This document shows positions 5,812-13,610 of a stretch of DNA of 64,000 nucleotides, one piece after another. Position 1 is the stretch's first letter; the number at the start of each line of letters is the position of its first letter. This stretch comes from Peiella sedimenti (lineage in GTDB: Bacteria; Pseudomonadota; Alphaproteobacteria; Caulobacterales; Caulobacteraceae). The notes beneath the pieces are model-generated. The model saw only the letters and a program-made list of their open reading frames with translations, was not told the origin of the DNA and searched no databases. Location of the stretch: assembly GCF_030504955.1 (NCBI RefSeq), contig NZ_JAUKTR010000006.1, positions 164,251 to 228,250 of the forward strand. The letters are read 5' to 3'. Position numbers and translations under genes: made by a program.

Positions 5812-8618
5812 TGCCTCAGGTTGCGCTCACAGCCGCTGCAGCGATCATTTCCGTCACGAAGGTGGGTCTGGTCGCGGTCGGCGTGCCGGGCACCCTCGCG
5901 GGCGCACTGGCGCCGGCCCTGCTCAAGGCTGCGGCCTATGGCGCTCTTGGGGCCGCGTCCTCTGCGCTGCTGAAGCCCAGCCTTCCCAGCAGCGTGATCG
6001 CCACGGATTGGGTAGCCGATCCGAATGCGCCGATCCCGGCCCTGGCCGGTCGGATGAAGGTTCCCGGAAACGTCGTCTATAAGCAGTCCTTCGGGCCTGA
6101 GAGGATGTACCGCGGCATCGTCGGGGTGTGGTCGGTCGGTCCGATCGAGGAAGTCGAGACGATCAAGGCAGACGGCACGGTCGCCACCTTCGGCGTGGGC
6201 GGCGCGGCCAACTCGCCGTTCAACGATAAGCTCTGGTTTTCCTACAAGACGGGGCTCTGGTCCGACACGGCCCTGGCCAGCCCGACTGGCCTGCGCAGTT
6301 CGGCGACGATCCCCCAGTGGGGCAGCAATCACCGCCTGCCGTGCCTGGCCTCCTACATGGTCACGTTCGGGCACGACGCCAAACAGAAGGTCTGGACGCA
6401 GGGCGAACCGGAGTTCGAGGCGATCCTCAAGGGCATGCGCTGCTATGACCCCCGGAAGGACAGCACCTATCCGGGCGGGTCGGGCTCGCACCGGCTGAAC
6501 GATCCCTCGACCTGGGAGTATTCGACCAACCCCGGCCTGTGGGCGCTCAAGTGGGAAATCGGCATCTGGATGGGGCCGAACAACGGCAGGCCCTATGAGG
6601 ACACGCTGGCGTTGGGCCTGGGGACGCCTTGGGACGACATCCTCGTCGATGACTTCATCGAGGCGGCCAACGTCGCGGACGCGCTGGAGTTCACCTGCGC
6701 TGGCCGCCCGACCTCCGGCGACGACAAGGATCAGGTCTTGAGGGCGTTCCTTCAGGCGGCCGGGGCGTCCCCGCGTAGCCTGGGCGGCCGTCAGGGCTGC
6801 ATGATCCGCGCGTCGGAGAAGGTGAGCCTCCTGACGCTGACCCGAGACGACATCGCGGGCGCTGTGGAGATCACGCGCAACCCGGGACGGCTGGAGCGGC
6901 TGAACACCATCATTCCGCGCTATCGGTCCGAGGCGCACGACTGGGATATGGTCCCGGCGGAGGCGGTAAGCCGAGACATCTACCTGACCGAGGACGGCGA
7001 GCGCCGCAGGTCGCGCGAGGTGGACTACCACTTCGTCACGGATCTGGATCAGGCGGCGGTCCTGGCGGCCTATGACGTGGCTGATAGCCGCGAGGGCTGG
7101 ACGGGGGCCATTCCCTGCATGCCCTGGCTCCGTGACCTGGCGCCGGGCGACTGCTTCACCGTGGACGATGATGTAGAGGTCATCGGCGGGCTCAAAATGA
7201 TCGTGCTGACGCGGGACTTCGATGTCAGCACCGGGCTTGTGACGCTGGGCGTTCGGGCCGAGACTGATAGTAAGCACGCCTGGGCGGGCGGGATCACTGG
7301 CGCGGTGACGGACCCGACAGACCCCGTGGTCCCGGGCTACACCTTCCCCGCGCCAGACGCTGGAGACTGGAGCTTGGCGGCGGGGACGGGGGATTTGCCG
7401 GCGCTGGTGTTCAGCGGCGAGGTGACGAACCCCCTGGCGGCTGCGGTGCAGTTCGCCTACCGGCTTGACGGGGCGGCGGACTGGATACCCGCTGCGCAAA
7501 CAGGCGCCAACGTGGAGGAAATCGCGGTCCCGCTACTCACTGGCGGCGACTGGGAGGGCGCGGTCCGATACCAGTCAGACCAGTCCGGCGTCTGGGGCGC
7601 GTGGCTTGAGCTGGGCCCGGTTACGGTCGGGGGGCTTGTTCCCACTGACTGGACCGACATCACAAGCCGTCCGGGCTGGGTGACGGACGGGCGCGTTCCG
7701 GCTGGCCTCGATGGTTCCGGCAACCTGATCTCGACGGTCTCGGCCACGGCCCGGAACGCTTCGAACCTGGTCTATCGCTCTACTGGAAGCATCGACTTCA
7801 CCGGGGACGCCAACGCGACCAACGGGGCGAATTGGGCCACGAACCTCACGGGCCGTCCGACTGAACTCACGGACGGGCGTATCCCGACGGCACTGAACAG
7901 CTCTGGCGTTCTGCAAACGCCCATCCCCTCGTCGCTGGCGGACACGTCCAACATCCTGCGGCGCTCCGGTGGAGGGCTGTTTACTGGCTCTCTCTCGGCG
8001 ACCAATGGCGCGGACTGGTCCACGAACGTCAGCAATCGACCCGCGGAACTGACAGACGGCCGGATCACCACGGCTCTAGATGCAAGCGGCAACCTCAAGT
8101 CAACGGCGGCGGACGCGTCGGGGCTGCTGCGCGTGAGCGGTACAGGCGGACTGGCGGGCGCGCTGGCGACGAAGGACGAGGCCACGGTTCAGGCTTACGG
8201 CAAGCTGGCCAGCAACACGGCCCTGTCGACCAGCTTCACGACCGTTGCCTCGGCATCCCTCGCCTGCGACGGGCGGCTGGTGCAGGTCTTTGCGGGCATC
8301 AGCATCAGCAACGCGGGGGCTTCAGGCACGGCTCGCGCCATCATCGAGCACGAGCGCCAGGGCTCGCCCGGAACCTGGGACATGATCGCTAGCGACTCCT
8401 GGGACATCGACGCCGGCACCGTCTCTGACCCGGTCATCCTGGATAAGGTGTCGCTGGCGGGTCACATGCTGCCGCCGGTGACGACGCCGGGCGTGCCCGA
8501 GACGCACAACTTCCGCCTTCGTCTGGACGCCACCCACGCGAACATGACGGCGCTGGCCACGGCCGCGTCCTCGACCGGCATCCTGAACAACGCCCTATCG
8601 GTCTACCACCCCGGCTGA
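5811..8618 (+). CDS. Phage tail-tip / host-specificity protein (J-like) with C-terminal fibre repeats
   Basis: A 935-residue protein; ATG 5811 overlaps the stop of the NlpC/P60 gene (TAATG). The N-terminus is an Ala-rich hydrophobic stretch (about 1-65) followed by a J-like tip body (about 65-490; VYKQSFGPERMYRGIVGVW, DDILVDDFIEAANVADALEF). Next comes a fibronectin-like segment (about 500-605), then three copies of a 60-residue fibre unit (from about nt 7650, 7830 and 8010) with the shared core RPxx(V/L)TDGR(V/I)xxxLxxSGxL and FTGxxxATNGA(N/D)W. The end (about 790-935) is a beta-sandwich-like receptor-binding candidate. The protein forms the tip of the tail and contacts the cell surface. Confidence 0.8.
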   Translation: MPQVALTAAAAIISVTKVGLVAVGVPGTLAGALAPALLKAAAYGALGAASSALLKPSLPSSVIATDWVADPNAPIPALAGRMKVPGNVVYKQSFGPERMYRGIVGVWSVGPIEEVETIKADGTVATFGVGGAANSPFNDKLWFSYKTGLWSDTALASPTGLRSSATIPQWGSNHRLPCLASYMVTFGHDAKQKVWTQGEPEFEAILKGMRCYDPRKDSTYPGGSGSHRLNDPSTWEYSTNPGLWALKWEIGIWMGPNNGRPYEDTLALGLGTPWDDILVDDFIEAANVADALEFTCAGRPTSGDDKDQVLRAFLQAAGASPRSLGGRQGCMIRASEKVSLLTLTRDDIAGAVEITRNPGRLERLNTIIPRYRSEAHDWDMVPAEAVSRDIYLTEDGERRRSREVDYHFVTDLDQAAVLAAYDVADSREGWTGAIPCMPWLRDLAPGDCFTVDDDVEVIGGLKMIVLTRDFDVSTGLVTLGVRAETDSKHAWAGGITGAVTDPTDPVVPGYTFPAPDAGDWSLAAGTGDLPALVFSGEVTNPLAAAVQFAYRLDGAADWIPAAQTGANVEEIAVPLLTGGDWEGAVRYQSDQSGVWGAWLELGPVTVGGLVPTDWTDITSRPGWVTDGRVPAGLDGSGNLISTVSATARNASNLVYRSTGSIDFTGDANATNGANWATNLTGRPTELTDGRIPTALNSSGVLQTPIPSSLADTSNILRRSGGGLFTGSLSATNGADWSTNVSNRPAELTDGRITTALDASGNLKSTAADASGLLRVSGTGGLAGALATKDEATVQAYGKLASNTALSTSFTTVASASLACDGRLVQVFAGISISNAGASGTARAIIEHERQGSPGTWDMIASDSWDIDAGTVSDPVILDKVSLAGHMLPPVTTPGVPETHNFRLRLDATHANMTALATAASSTGILNNALSVYHPG

Positions 8619-8640
8619 CCCCCACAATCGGAGCCTTTCC

Positions 8641-9018
8641 ATGAGCTGTTGCTTCACGGCGGTGCGCGTCTGCCTGCGCATGGACGACTGGTCAGAGGGG
8701 GTGATGACCGTCGCCGATGCGGACGGGAACGCTACCGACCTGACCGGCGTCAGCGCCATCAGTTGCGCCTTCAAGCTGAATGACGACGACGGCGCCACTC
8801 AGTTCACGCTCAGCCTCCAGACCACGGACGTGGAGGGCTTCCGCATCCTGAGCCCCCCCATGCTGGGGCAGGTGGCTGTCGTGATTTCCCCCACGACCAA
8901 GGCGACGGTCGCCGACGACACCGGATGCGCGGTGCTGCGCGGCAGCCTGAAGATCACGTGGCCTAACGGCCGCACCAGCTCCCGCCCCCTTGAACTGCAA
9001 CTCGACGGAGTCGCCTGA
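8641..9018 (+). CDS. Small phage tail-associated protein
   Basis: A 125-residue protein preceded by a GGAGCC ribosome-binding element (8632-8637). It begins MSCCFTAVRVCLRMDDWSEG and is predicted to be all beta, with pairs of hydrophobic strands such as QVAVVISPTTKATV. Its location between the tip protein and the fibre suggests a connector or fibre-baseplate adaptor (as in BppU-like N-terminal domains), but I cannot assign a family. The stop overlaps the fibre ATG (TGATG). Confidence 0.55.
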   Translation: MSCCFTAVRVCLRMDDWSEGVMTVADADGNATDLTGVSAISCAFKLNDDDGATQFTLSLQTTDVEGFRILSPPMLGQVAVVISPTTKATVADDTGCAVLRGSLKITWPNGRTSSRPLELQLDGVA

Positions 9019-10625
9019 TGACGGACTTCAACCTCACCTTTGTGGGCGCGCGCGGCTACAGCGATGCGGACATTGCCCGTCAGGCGGGGCTGGTGGCCAC
9101 GACCGCCAGCGACATCGAGGCGGTCTTTGCGATCAAGAACCGCACCATCGGCGCGGTCGCCGCCTCGACGGCCAACGTCAACATCCTGTCGGCCCCGGCC
9201 AGCCTGGACGGCGTGACCCTGGCCAGCGGCGACCGGGTTCTGCTGTGGACGCAGAGCGCGGCGGCCGAGAACGGGGTCTGGGTCTTCAATGGCGCCGGAT
9301 CGGCCCTGACCCGCTGGACCGGGGCGGACGCCTGGCACGAGCTGCCCGGCCTGGTGATCGGGGTCCAGTCGGGCTCGACTTACGCCAACACGGCCTGGCA
9401 GGTGTTCAGCCCCCACGGCGGGACGCTGGGGACCACCAGCGTGGACATCAAGCGGCTGGCGGGCAGCTATACGGCGCTGCTGGGCATCGCCAGCACCTGG
9501 CTGGCTCAGCAGGGCTTTTCGTCTGGCCTGACGTTCGGCAGCGGTTCGGCTGTTGGGCCGGGTTGCGCGGTGTTCGGCGACACAAACACGGGCTTCTTCG
9601 CGCCCGGCGCCGACACCCTGGCCGTGACCACGGGCGGCGTGGAACGCGCACGCTGGCTTTCAAATGGCAAGGTCGGCATCGGCATCACGGCGCCGATTAC
9701 GCACCTGCACGTCAAGGCGCTGGACACCACAGGCCCAGTGGTCGGGTCAGACCAGGTGGTGATCGCCGGAGGCTCTCTGCACTACTCGATGTACGCCGCA
9801 GGGGTTCTGCGGATGGGCATCGGTCTCGCGGGGGCGGAAACCGGCTCAAACGCGGGCTCTGACCTCCGCATCTTCGCCTACACCGACGCCGGGGGGTTCC
9901 GGGGCGCCTGCCTGACGATTTCCCGCGCGGCCGGCCACATCACGCCGGGCGCCGACAACACCCAGAACATGGGCTCCGCAAGCCTTCGCTTCAACACCTA
10001 CTACGGTGGAACCGGCACCATCAACACGTCGGACGCACGGGAAAAGACCCTGCTTGAGGCCCCGCCTCAGGCCTTCTTCGACGCCATCCTGTCCGTGCCG
10101 CTGGTGCAGTTCCAGTGGAACGACGCCATCGCGGCCAAGGGGGCCGAGAACGCCCGCATTCACTACGGCCCCACGGCGCAGGCAGTGCGGGACGCGCTGA
10201 TCGCGGCGGGCTTCGATCCCAGCCGCTACGCCCTGTTCTGCGAGGACGAAATCTCGGCCCCGGTCACGAAGATGGTCGAGGTCCAGCGCCAGAAGGTGCG
10301 GACGATCGCCACCTCTGAGTCCGTGGTGGAAATCATCGACGGACAGGCGGTCCAGCGCACGATCGAGCGCGAGATCGAAGAGCCGCTGTTCGAGGAAATG
10401 CCGCTGTTCGATGAGGCGGGCGAGCCGGTGATGAACGGTGAGGCGCAAGCTGTGTGGCGGCGTCCCGTCATGGAGACCGTCGAGGTCGAGGAGCGGGTCA
10501 TGGAGCCGACCGGCGAGACCCGCCTTGGCCTGCGTCTCGACCAGTTCGACCGCTACCGCACCGAGGCCGTGAACCGGAAGGCCCAGGCCGCGCTGGACGC
10601 CTTGGCCGCCCTTCAGGCTCCCTGA
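9018..10625 (+). CDS. Tail fibre with C-terminal S74 intramolecular chaperone
   Basis: A 535-residue fibre. The N-terminal part (about 1-150) carries a DUF2793-like or phage-fibre-like fold (VLLWTQSAAAENGVWVFNG, TRWTGADAWHELPGLVIGV). The middle is a fibre shaft (FGDTNTGFFAPGADTLAVTT, VGIGITAPITHLHVKALD). Near residue 340 lies the classic S74 / chaperone-of-endosialidase entry (NTSDAREKT, then LLEAPPQAFFDAILSVPLVQ) that drives trimer assembly and is usually self-cleaved at the Ser-Asp. A charged C-terminal extension with repeated Glu-Val-Glu motifs follows. The fibre recognises the host envelope. It overlaps both neighbours by one base. Confidence 0.85.
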   Translation: MTDFNLTFVGARGYSDADIARQAGLVATTASDIEAVFAIKNRTIGAVAASTANVNILSAPASLDGVTLASGDRVLLWTQSAAAENGVWVFNGAGSALTRWTGADAWHELPGLVIGVQSGSTYANTAWQVFSPHGGTLGTTSVDIKRLAGSYTALLGIASTWLAQQGFSSGLTFGSGSAVGPGCAVFGDTNTGFFAPGADTLAVTTGGVERARWLSNGKVGIGITAPITHLHVKALDTTGPVVGSDQVVIAGGSLHYSMYAAGVLRMGIGLAGAETGSNAGSDLRIFAYTDAGGFRGACLTISRAAGHITPGADNTQNMGSASLRFNTYYGGTGTINTSDAREKTLLEAPPQAFFDAILSVPLVQFQWNDAIAAKGAENARIHYGPTAQAVRDALIAAGFDPSRYALFCEDEISAPVTKMVEVQRQKVRTIATSESVVEIIDGQAVQRTIEREIEEPLFEEMPLFDEAGEPVMNGEAQAVWRRPVMETVEVEERVMEPTGETRLGLRLDQFDRYRTEAVNRKAQAALDALAALQAP

Positions 10626-11047
10626 TGCCGGAGCGCGCGCAGCTGATCGAGATGCTCGGCAGCGCCGGCATCGGCGGTCTGATCGTCGGGTTCTGGCAGT
10701 ACATGTCGGCCCGCCTAAAGAGCAAGCCGGACGCGGACACGGCCCAGGCCGCCCTGATCGAAGGCGCGGCTGCCCTGCAGATGGCGCTCAACAAGACCGC
10801 TGAGGGCCTGGTGTCCGACCTTCGCCACCAGCTTGAAGAGCAGGCCAAGCGCATCGAAGCCCTGGAAGCCGACAAAGAGCAGTGCCGGGGCGAGAACCGC
10901 CAGATGGCCCAGAGGGTGGACAGCCTAGAAGCCCTCCTGCGCCGAAACGGGATCACCGTCCCCGAGGCTACGGCCCGCGGCGCCCTGCTGGTGGTGGAGG
11001 GCGGTCAGGCCACGGTGATGAAACCCAAGAGCGGAGACGCGAAATGA
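10625..11047 (+). CDS. Phage membrane-anchored coiled-coil protein (lysis-region)
   Basis: A 140-residue protein whose ATG overlaps the fibre stop (TGATG). One hydrophobic segment near the N-terminus (AGIGGLIVGFWQYM, about 13-26) is followed by an Ala/Leu/Glu coiled coil (about 42-110; LRHQLEEQAKRIEALEADKE). The topology fits an i-spanin-like or holin-accessory protein; the position at the head of the lysis cassette supports that. No family recognised. The stop overlaps the next start (ATGA). Confidence 0.55.
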   Translation: MPERAQLIEMLGSAGIGGLIVGFWQYMSARLKSKPDADTAQAALIEGAAALQMALNKTAEGLVSDLRHQLEEQAKRIEALEADKEQCRGENRQMAQRVDSLEALLRRNGITVPEATARGALLVVEGGQATVMKPKSGDAK

Positions 11048-11325
11048 CCAAGCCCGCCGCCCGGCCTGACACGCCGATGCAGCCGCCGGTGACCACGCTG
11101 GAGCAAATCAAGGCCTTCGTCGGCGACCTGGCTCGACCGTTCTGCCTGATCTCCATGTCGCTGTCGGCCTCGATCGCCGCCATCATCATCGCCAACAAGG
11201 TCGAGAACGGCACAGACGGCGCTATCGCGCTGGGCGCCATCGGCGTGATCGTCGGCGGCATGTACGGCTTCAAGGCCTGGGAAAACACCAAGGCCGGCCG
11301 CCGGGAGCCCCAGGCCGACGCCTGA
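11044..11325 (+). CDS. Putative holin (two membrane segments)
   Basis: A 93-residue protein beginning at ATG 11044, overlapping the previous stop. Two hydrophobic segments are visible: FCLISMSLSASIAAIIIA (about 38-55) and IALGAIGVIVGGMYGF (about 63-78), separated by a short polar loop, with a Lys/Arg-rich tail. Size, topology and position just ahead of the endolysin gene match class II holins, which perforate the inner membrane to release the endolysin. The function is inferred from context. Confidence 0.6.
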   Translation: MTKPAARPDTPMQPPVTTLEQIKAFVGDLARPFCLISMSLSASIAAIIIANKVENGTDGAIALGAIGVIVGGMYGFKAWENTKAGRREPQADA

Positions 11326-11353
11326 CCCCATCACAACCTGAAAGGAGATCGCC

Positions 11354-11932
11354 ATGGACGCGAAGAAGCTCCAGGCCGCCCTTGGCGTGGCCGCTGACGG
11401 GGTGATCGGCCCCAATACCATGCGGGCCCTGTTTGCTCGGATGGGCGCCGCGCCGTCGGTCGCAGGCGAACTGGGCATGGCGGCGGCGGTCCACTTCCGG
11501 ACCTACGGCATCCTCGACAGCGGCTTGAGGCTCGCGCACTTCATGGGCCAGTGCGCCCATGAAAGTGGCGGCTTCCGCTATATGGAAGAGATCGCCAGTG
11601 GCCAAGCCTACGAGGGCCGCGCGGACCTGGGCAACACCGTTGCGGGCGACGGCAGGCGATACAAGGGTCGTGGCCCGATCCAGCTGACGGGTCGCGCCAA
11701 CTACCGCCGTTTCGGGCGGCTGCTGGGCATCGACCTTGAGGCCCACCCGGAGATCGTCTCGCACCCGTCCATCGGCCTGCTGTGCGGCTGCCTCTACTGG
11801 AGCGACCGGGGGCTGAACACCCTTGCCGATGCGGACCAGCTGGAGGCCATCACCCGGCGCATCAATGGCGGCCTGAACGGCCTCGCAGATCGCAGGTCGC
11901 GGACGGCCAAGGCCAAGGAGATTATCCTGTGA
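11354..11932 (+). CDS. Endolysin, glycoside hydrolase family 19 (chitinase-like)
   Basis: A 192-residue soluble lysozyme-like protein with an excellent ribosome binding site (AAAGGAG, eight bases before ATG). The N-terminus (LQAALGVAADGVIGPNTMRA) resembles a short peptidoglycan-binding motif. The GH19 catalytic core follows, with the first Glu in QCAHESGGFRYMEE (about residue 65), the second region GDGRRYKGRGPIQLTGRANY (about 98-117) and the late ITRRINGGLNGL motif. GH19 phage endolysins cleave the N-acetylmuramic acid/N-acetylglucosamine backbone. There is no signal peptide, consistent with holin-dependent export. Confidence 0.9.
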   Translation: MDAKKLQAALGVAADGVIGPNTMRALFARMGAAPSVAGELGMAAAVHFRTYGILDSGLRLAHFMGQCAHESGGFRYMEEIASGQAYEGRADLGNTVAGDGRRYKGRGPIQLTGRANYRRFGRLLGIDLEAHPEIVSHPSIGLLCGCLYWSDRGLNTLADADQLEAITRRINGGLNGLADRRSRTAKAKEIIL

Positions 11933-12252
11933 CCCGCATCCTTCCTCTCCGAACGATCCTGATGCTGGCGGCCGCCGTCGCGGCGGTGATCCTGCTGCTG
12001 GCCTGGTGCGGCGCCCGGAAGGACGCCCGCGAGGCCCGAAACGATCAGACCATGGCCGAGGGCCGCACCGTGTCCGCCGTCGAGGCCATCCGCGAGATCA
12101 ATGAACTGGAGGCGCGGGGAGACGCCGGCGCCGTTGAACTGGAGCAAGCCCATGAAGCCATCCGCCAAGCCGATCCTGCTGATCGGAATGCTGTCGCTAG
12201 GCGTCAGCTCTGCCGGTTGCAGCACCGTACCGATTGCGACCGGATGCAGTGA
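11929..12252 (+). CDS. Inner-membrane spanin subunit (Rz-like)
   Basis: A 107-residue protein starting at GTG 11929, overlapping the endolysin stop (GTGA). It has an N-terminal membrane anchor (ILMLAAAVAAVILLLAWC, about 8-25) and a charged periplasmic helix (about 28-85; ARKDAREARNDQTMAEG), then a Cys-containing tail (LCRLQHRTDCDRM). This is the Rz topology. The outer-membrane partner gene starts inside its 3' third in another frame, the standard Rz/Rz1 arrangement. Spanins fuse inner and outer membranes at the last step of lysis. Confidence 0.7.
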   Translation: MTRILPLRTILMLAAAVAAVILLLAWCGARKDAREARNDQTMAEGRTVSAVEAIREINELEARGDAGAVELEQAHEAIRQADPADRNAVARRQLCRLQHRTDCDRMQ

Positions 12253-12478
12253 CCTTGCGGCGCCGATCCTGACGCGGGAGACGCCACACGCCGAGATCGG
12301 GAACAGCGGCGACCCGGCGCTGGACTGGCAGCTGTACGGGACCGCCGAGACCGTCCAGCTCAACCGTGCCAATGACGACAAGCGCACGGGGTATCAGATC
12401 ATCGCCGCCTGCGAGCGCCGGGATGCGGAGACCCGGGCGCGGATCGAGCGCCCCTGGTGGGCCGTCTGGCGACGATAG
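12152..12478 (+). CDS. Outer-membrane spanin candidate (Rz1-like lipoprotein), nested start
   Basis: A 108-residue protein starting at ATG 12152 with GGAG upstream, about 100 bases inside the Rz-like gene in the +1 frame. The N-terminus is Lys-rich then hydrophobic (AKPILLIGMLSLGVSSAGC) with a Cys that could be lipidated. The -3 residue is Ser rather than Leu, so the lipobox is weak. It is less proline-rich and longer than classic Rz1, ending in PWWAVWRR. The o-spanin call rests on the nested architecture and the lipoprotein-like N-terminus. Confidence 0.55.
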   Translation: MKPSAKPILLIGMLSLGVSSAGCSTVPIATGCSDLAAPILTRETPHAEIGNSGDPALDWQLYGTAETVQLNRANDDKRTGYQIIAACERRDAETRARIERPWWAVWRR

Positions 12479-12498
12479 ACGCACAATCCGACCGCTTG

Positions 12499-12532
12499 GG
12501 CCGCCTCTCCACCCCGGAGGGGCGGCCTTTTT
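12499..12532 (+). terminator. Strong intrinsic terminator after the lysis cassette
   Basis: A 12-bp stem (GGCCGCCTCTCC at 12499-12510 with GGAGGGGCGGCC at 12516-12527, one T-G pair) with loop ACCCC is followed by TTTTT (12528-12532). It lies 20 bases after the last rightward phage gene and ends late transcription before the reverse-strand hicAB genes. Confidence 0.9.
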
Positions 12533-12544
12533 GCGTTTCAGGGC

Positions 12545-12970
12545 CTATGGCGCTCGCTCGCGCACAAGAGCTTGGCGCGCCGCCATGGCGAGGAAAGCCG
12601 ACCGCGAGATGCCGACCGCGTTGGTGTAGGCGTCGATCCTGGCCAAGAGGCGGGGGTTCATGGTGAGGTTGATGCGTTCCGCGCGCTCCGGCTCGGTAGG
12701 CGCATTGGCGGGCACCGCCACGAGCACCACGGCTTCCGGATCGCCGTGAACGTCCTCGGGGCCGAAGTCGTGCAGGCCGCGCGGCTTGGGCGCCTCCAGC
12801 CCGTCCTCCTTCATGCCGGAGAGGTGGAGCGCCAGGGCCTCGCCTGCCTCGCGCACCGCGTCTTCCATGCTGTCGCCGCCCGACGTGCAGCCGGGCAGAT
12901 CGGGGAAATAGACGCCCCACTCGCTGCCCGAGGCGGGTTCGAGAACGGCGACGTAATAGACCTTATCCAT
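12545..12970 (-). CDS. hicB: HicB-family antitoxin
   Basis: A 141-residue protein with the HicB partial RNase H-like fold at the N-terminus (YYVAVLEPASGSEWGVYFPD, then LPGCTSGGDSMEDAVREA) and a C-terminal ribbon-helix-helix-like DNA-binding end (INLTMNPRLLARIDAYTN, then VGISRSAFLAMAARQAL). HicB binds and neutralises HicA and represses the operon through its C-terminal domain. It lies 18 bases downstream of hicA on the reverse strand, against phage late transcription, as expected for a lysogenic moron or addiction module. Confidence 0.92.
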   Translation of the reverse strand: MDKVYYVAVLEPASGSEWGVYFPDLPGCTSGGDSMEDAVREAGEALALHLSGMKEDGLEAPKPRGLHDFGPEDVHGDPEAVVLVAVPANAPTEPERAERINLTMNPRLLARIDAYTNAVGISRSAFLAMAARQALVRERAP

Positions 12971-12988
12971 CTGCTGACCTTTCGGGCC

Positions 12989-13177
12989 TCACCGGAGGGT
13001 GAGGCCGCTCTGCTTTTCTATCGACCGAAGGGTTCCGACCGGAATGTCCTTGCGGGGGTGGGAGACCGTGACCCGGCCCGGCTTGGCGGGGTGCTTGAAC
13101 TGGATGTGCGAGCCGGTCTGGCCGACCCGGACCCACCCGTCTCTTTCCAGAGCCTTGATGACCGTCTTGCTGTCCAT
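12989..13177 (-). CDS. hicA: HicA-family mRNA interferase toxin
   Basis: A 62-residue double-stranded-RNA-binding-fold toxin. I start it at ATG 13177 (MDSKTVIKALERDGW) rather than six codons upstream because the upstream codons fall in the promoter and operator. The catalytic His is visible in QTGSHIQFKHP (about residue 27), followed by the VTVSHPRKDIPVGTLRSI core. HicA cleaves mRNA and tmRNA until neutralised by HicB. The toxin-first order (hicA then hicB) is typical. The promoter predicts a transcript with almost no leader. Confidence 0.92.
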   Translation of the reverse strand: MDSKTVIKALERDGWVRVGQTGSHIQFKHPAKPGRVTVSHPRKDIPVGTLRSIEKQSGLTLR

Positions 13178-13178
13178 G

Positions 13179-13213
13179 TGTGTAGTGATACACATTCATG
13201 GGGATGGCGTCAA
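13179..13213 (-). promoter_or_regulatory. hicAB promoter with overlapping palindromic operator
   Basis: On the reverse strand TTGACG (-35, 13208-13213) and TATCAC (-10, 13185-13190) are 17 bases apart. A perfect 6-bp-arm palindrome, TGTGTA-GTGA-TACACA (13179-13194), covers the -10 box and presumably binds the HicB dimer for autorepression. Transcription would begin about position 13178, at the hicA ATG (13177), predicting a leaderless message. Confidence 0.7.
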
Positions 13214-13236
13214 CACATAATGCGCATAAATACACA

Positions 13237-13488
13237 CTAGCACCGCCCCACGCCCGCGACCCCACGATAATAGTCCTCGATGCCGAAGCGGACCTGGGCC
13301 TTGCCCTTGCGGCCGCACTTGGAGCAGCGGACGCGGGCGGCGATCTGGCCCAGGGTCATTTCAGGCCCGAAGGCGGCCAGGGCCTCCGAAGCCGTCATAC
13401 CGGCATGGTGGTGGCAGGGCGCGGCGCAGAAGATGTCCAGCCCGATCCCCTGGTCCGTCCAGTGCGCGAGTGTGGGGAAGTCGCCCAT
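13237..13488 (-). CDS. Small zinc-ribbon-like protein, unknown function
   Basis: An 83-residue protein with several Cys and His pairs: DIFCAAPCHHH near residues 18-27 and RCSKCGRKGKAQVRF near 54-68. This looks like a four-ligand zinc site made of two knuckles. A middle helix-rich stretch (LAAFGPEMTLGQIAARV) is common in small alphaproteobacterial zinc-ribbon proteins. No clear ribosome binding site is seen. It is the last gene before the presumed prophage end. Confidence 0.6.
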   Translation of the reverse strand: MGDFPTLAHWTDQGIGLDIFCAAPCHHHAGMTASEALAAFGPEMTLGQIAARVRCSKCGRKGKAQVRFGIEDYYRGVAGVGRC

Positions 13489-13519
13489 GGCGGGTCCAGA
13501 ACGCAGGGGGAACGGGAAA

Positions 13520-13549
13520 GTGTAACGCGAGGTGTAACGACGGTGTAAC
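13520..13549. repeat. Three GTGTAAC iterons, candidate integrase arm-type sites
   Basis: GTGTAAC occurs at 13520-13526, 13532-13538 and 13543-13549, so copies start 12 and 11 bases apart, about one helical turn, all in the same orientation. They lie 62-91 bases from the 3' end of tRNA-His, the presumed attachment core. This matches the geometry of the arm-binding sites of tyrosine integrases. Alternatively they could be an operator for the reverse-strand gene starting at 13488. Confidence 0.55.
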
Positions 13550-13610
13550 AGTCGATTTCGCCCCCGGTGGGGGCCGGAAGGAAATCACCAACTATCGCAA
13601 TGTATTAGAA

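Noticed and set aside
5808..7499. 563-codon reverse-strand frame opposite the tip protein
   Set aside because: High-GC shadow frame: no ribosome binding site, no recognisable domain, and the forward frame matches a known tail-tip layout.
1..13600. Gene transfer agent cluster
   Set aside because: A full lysis cassette, an S74 fibre, hicAB and a tRNA boundary fit a prophage better than an alphaproteobacterial GTA.
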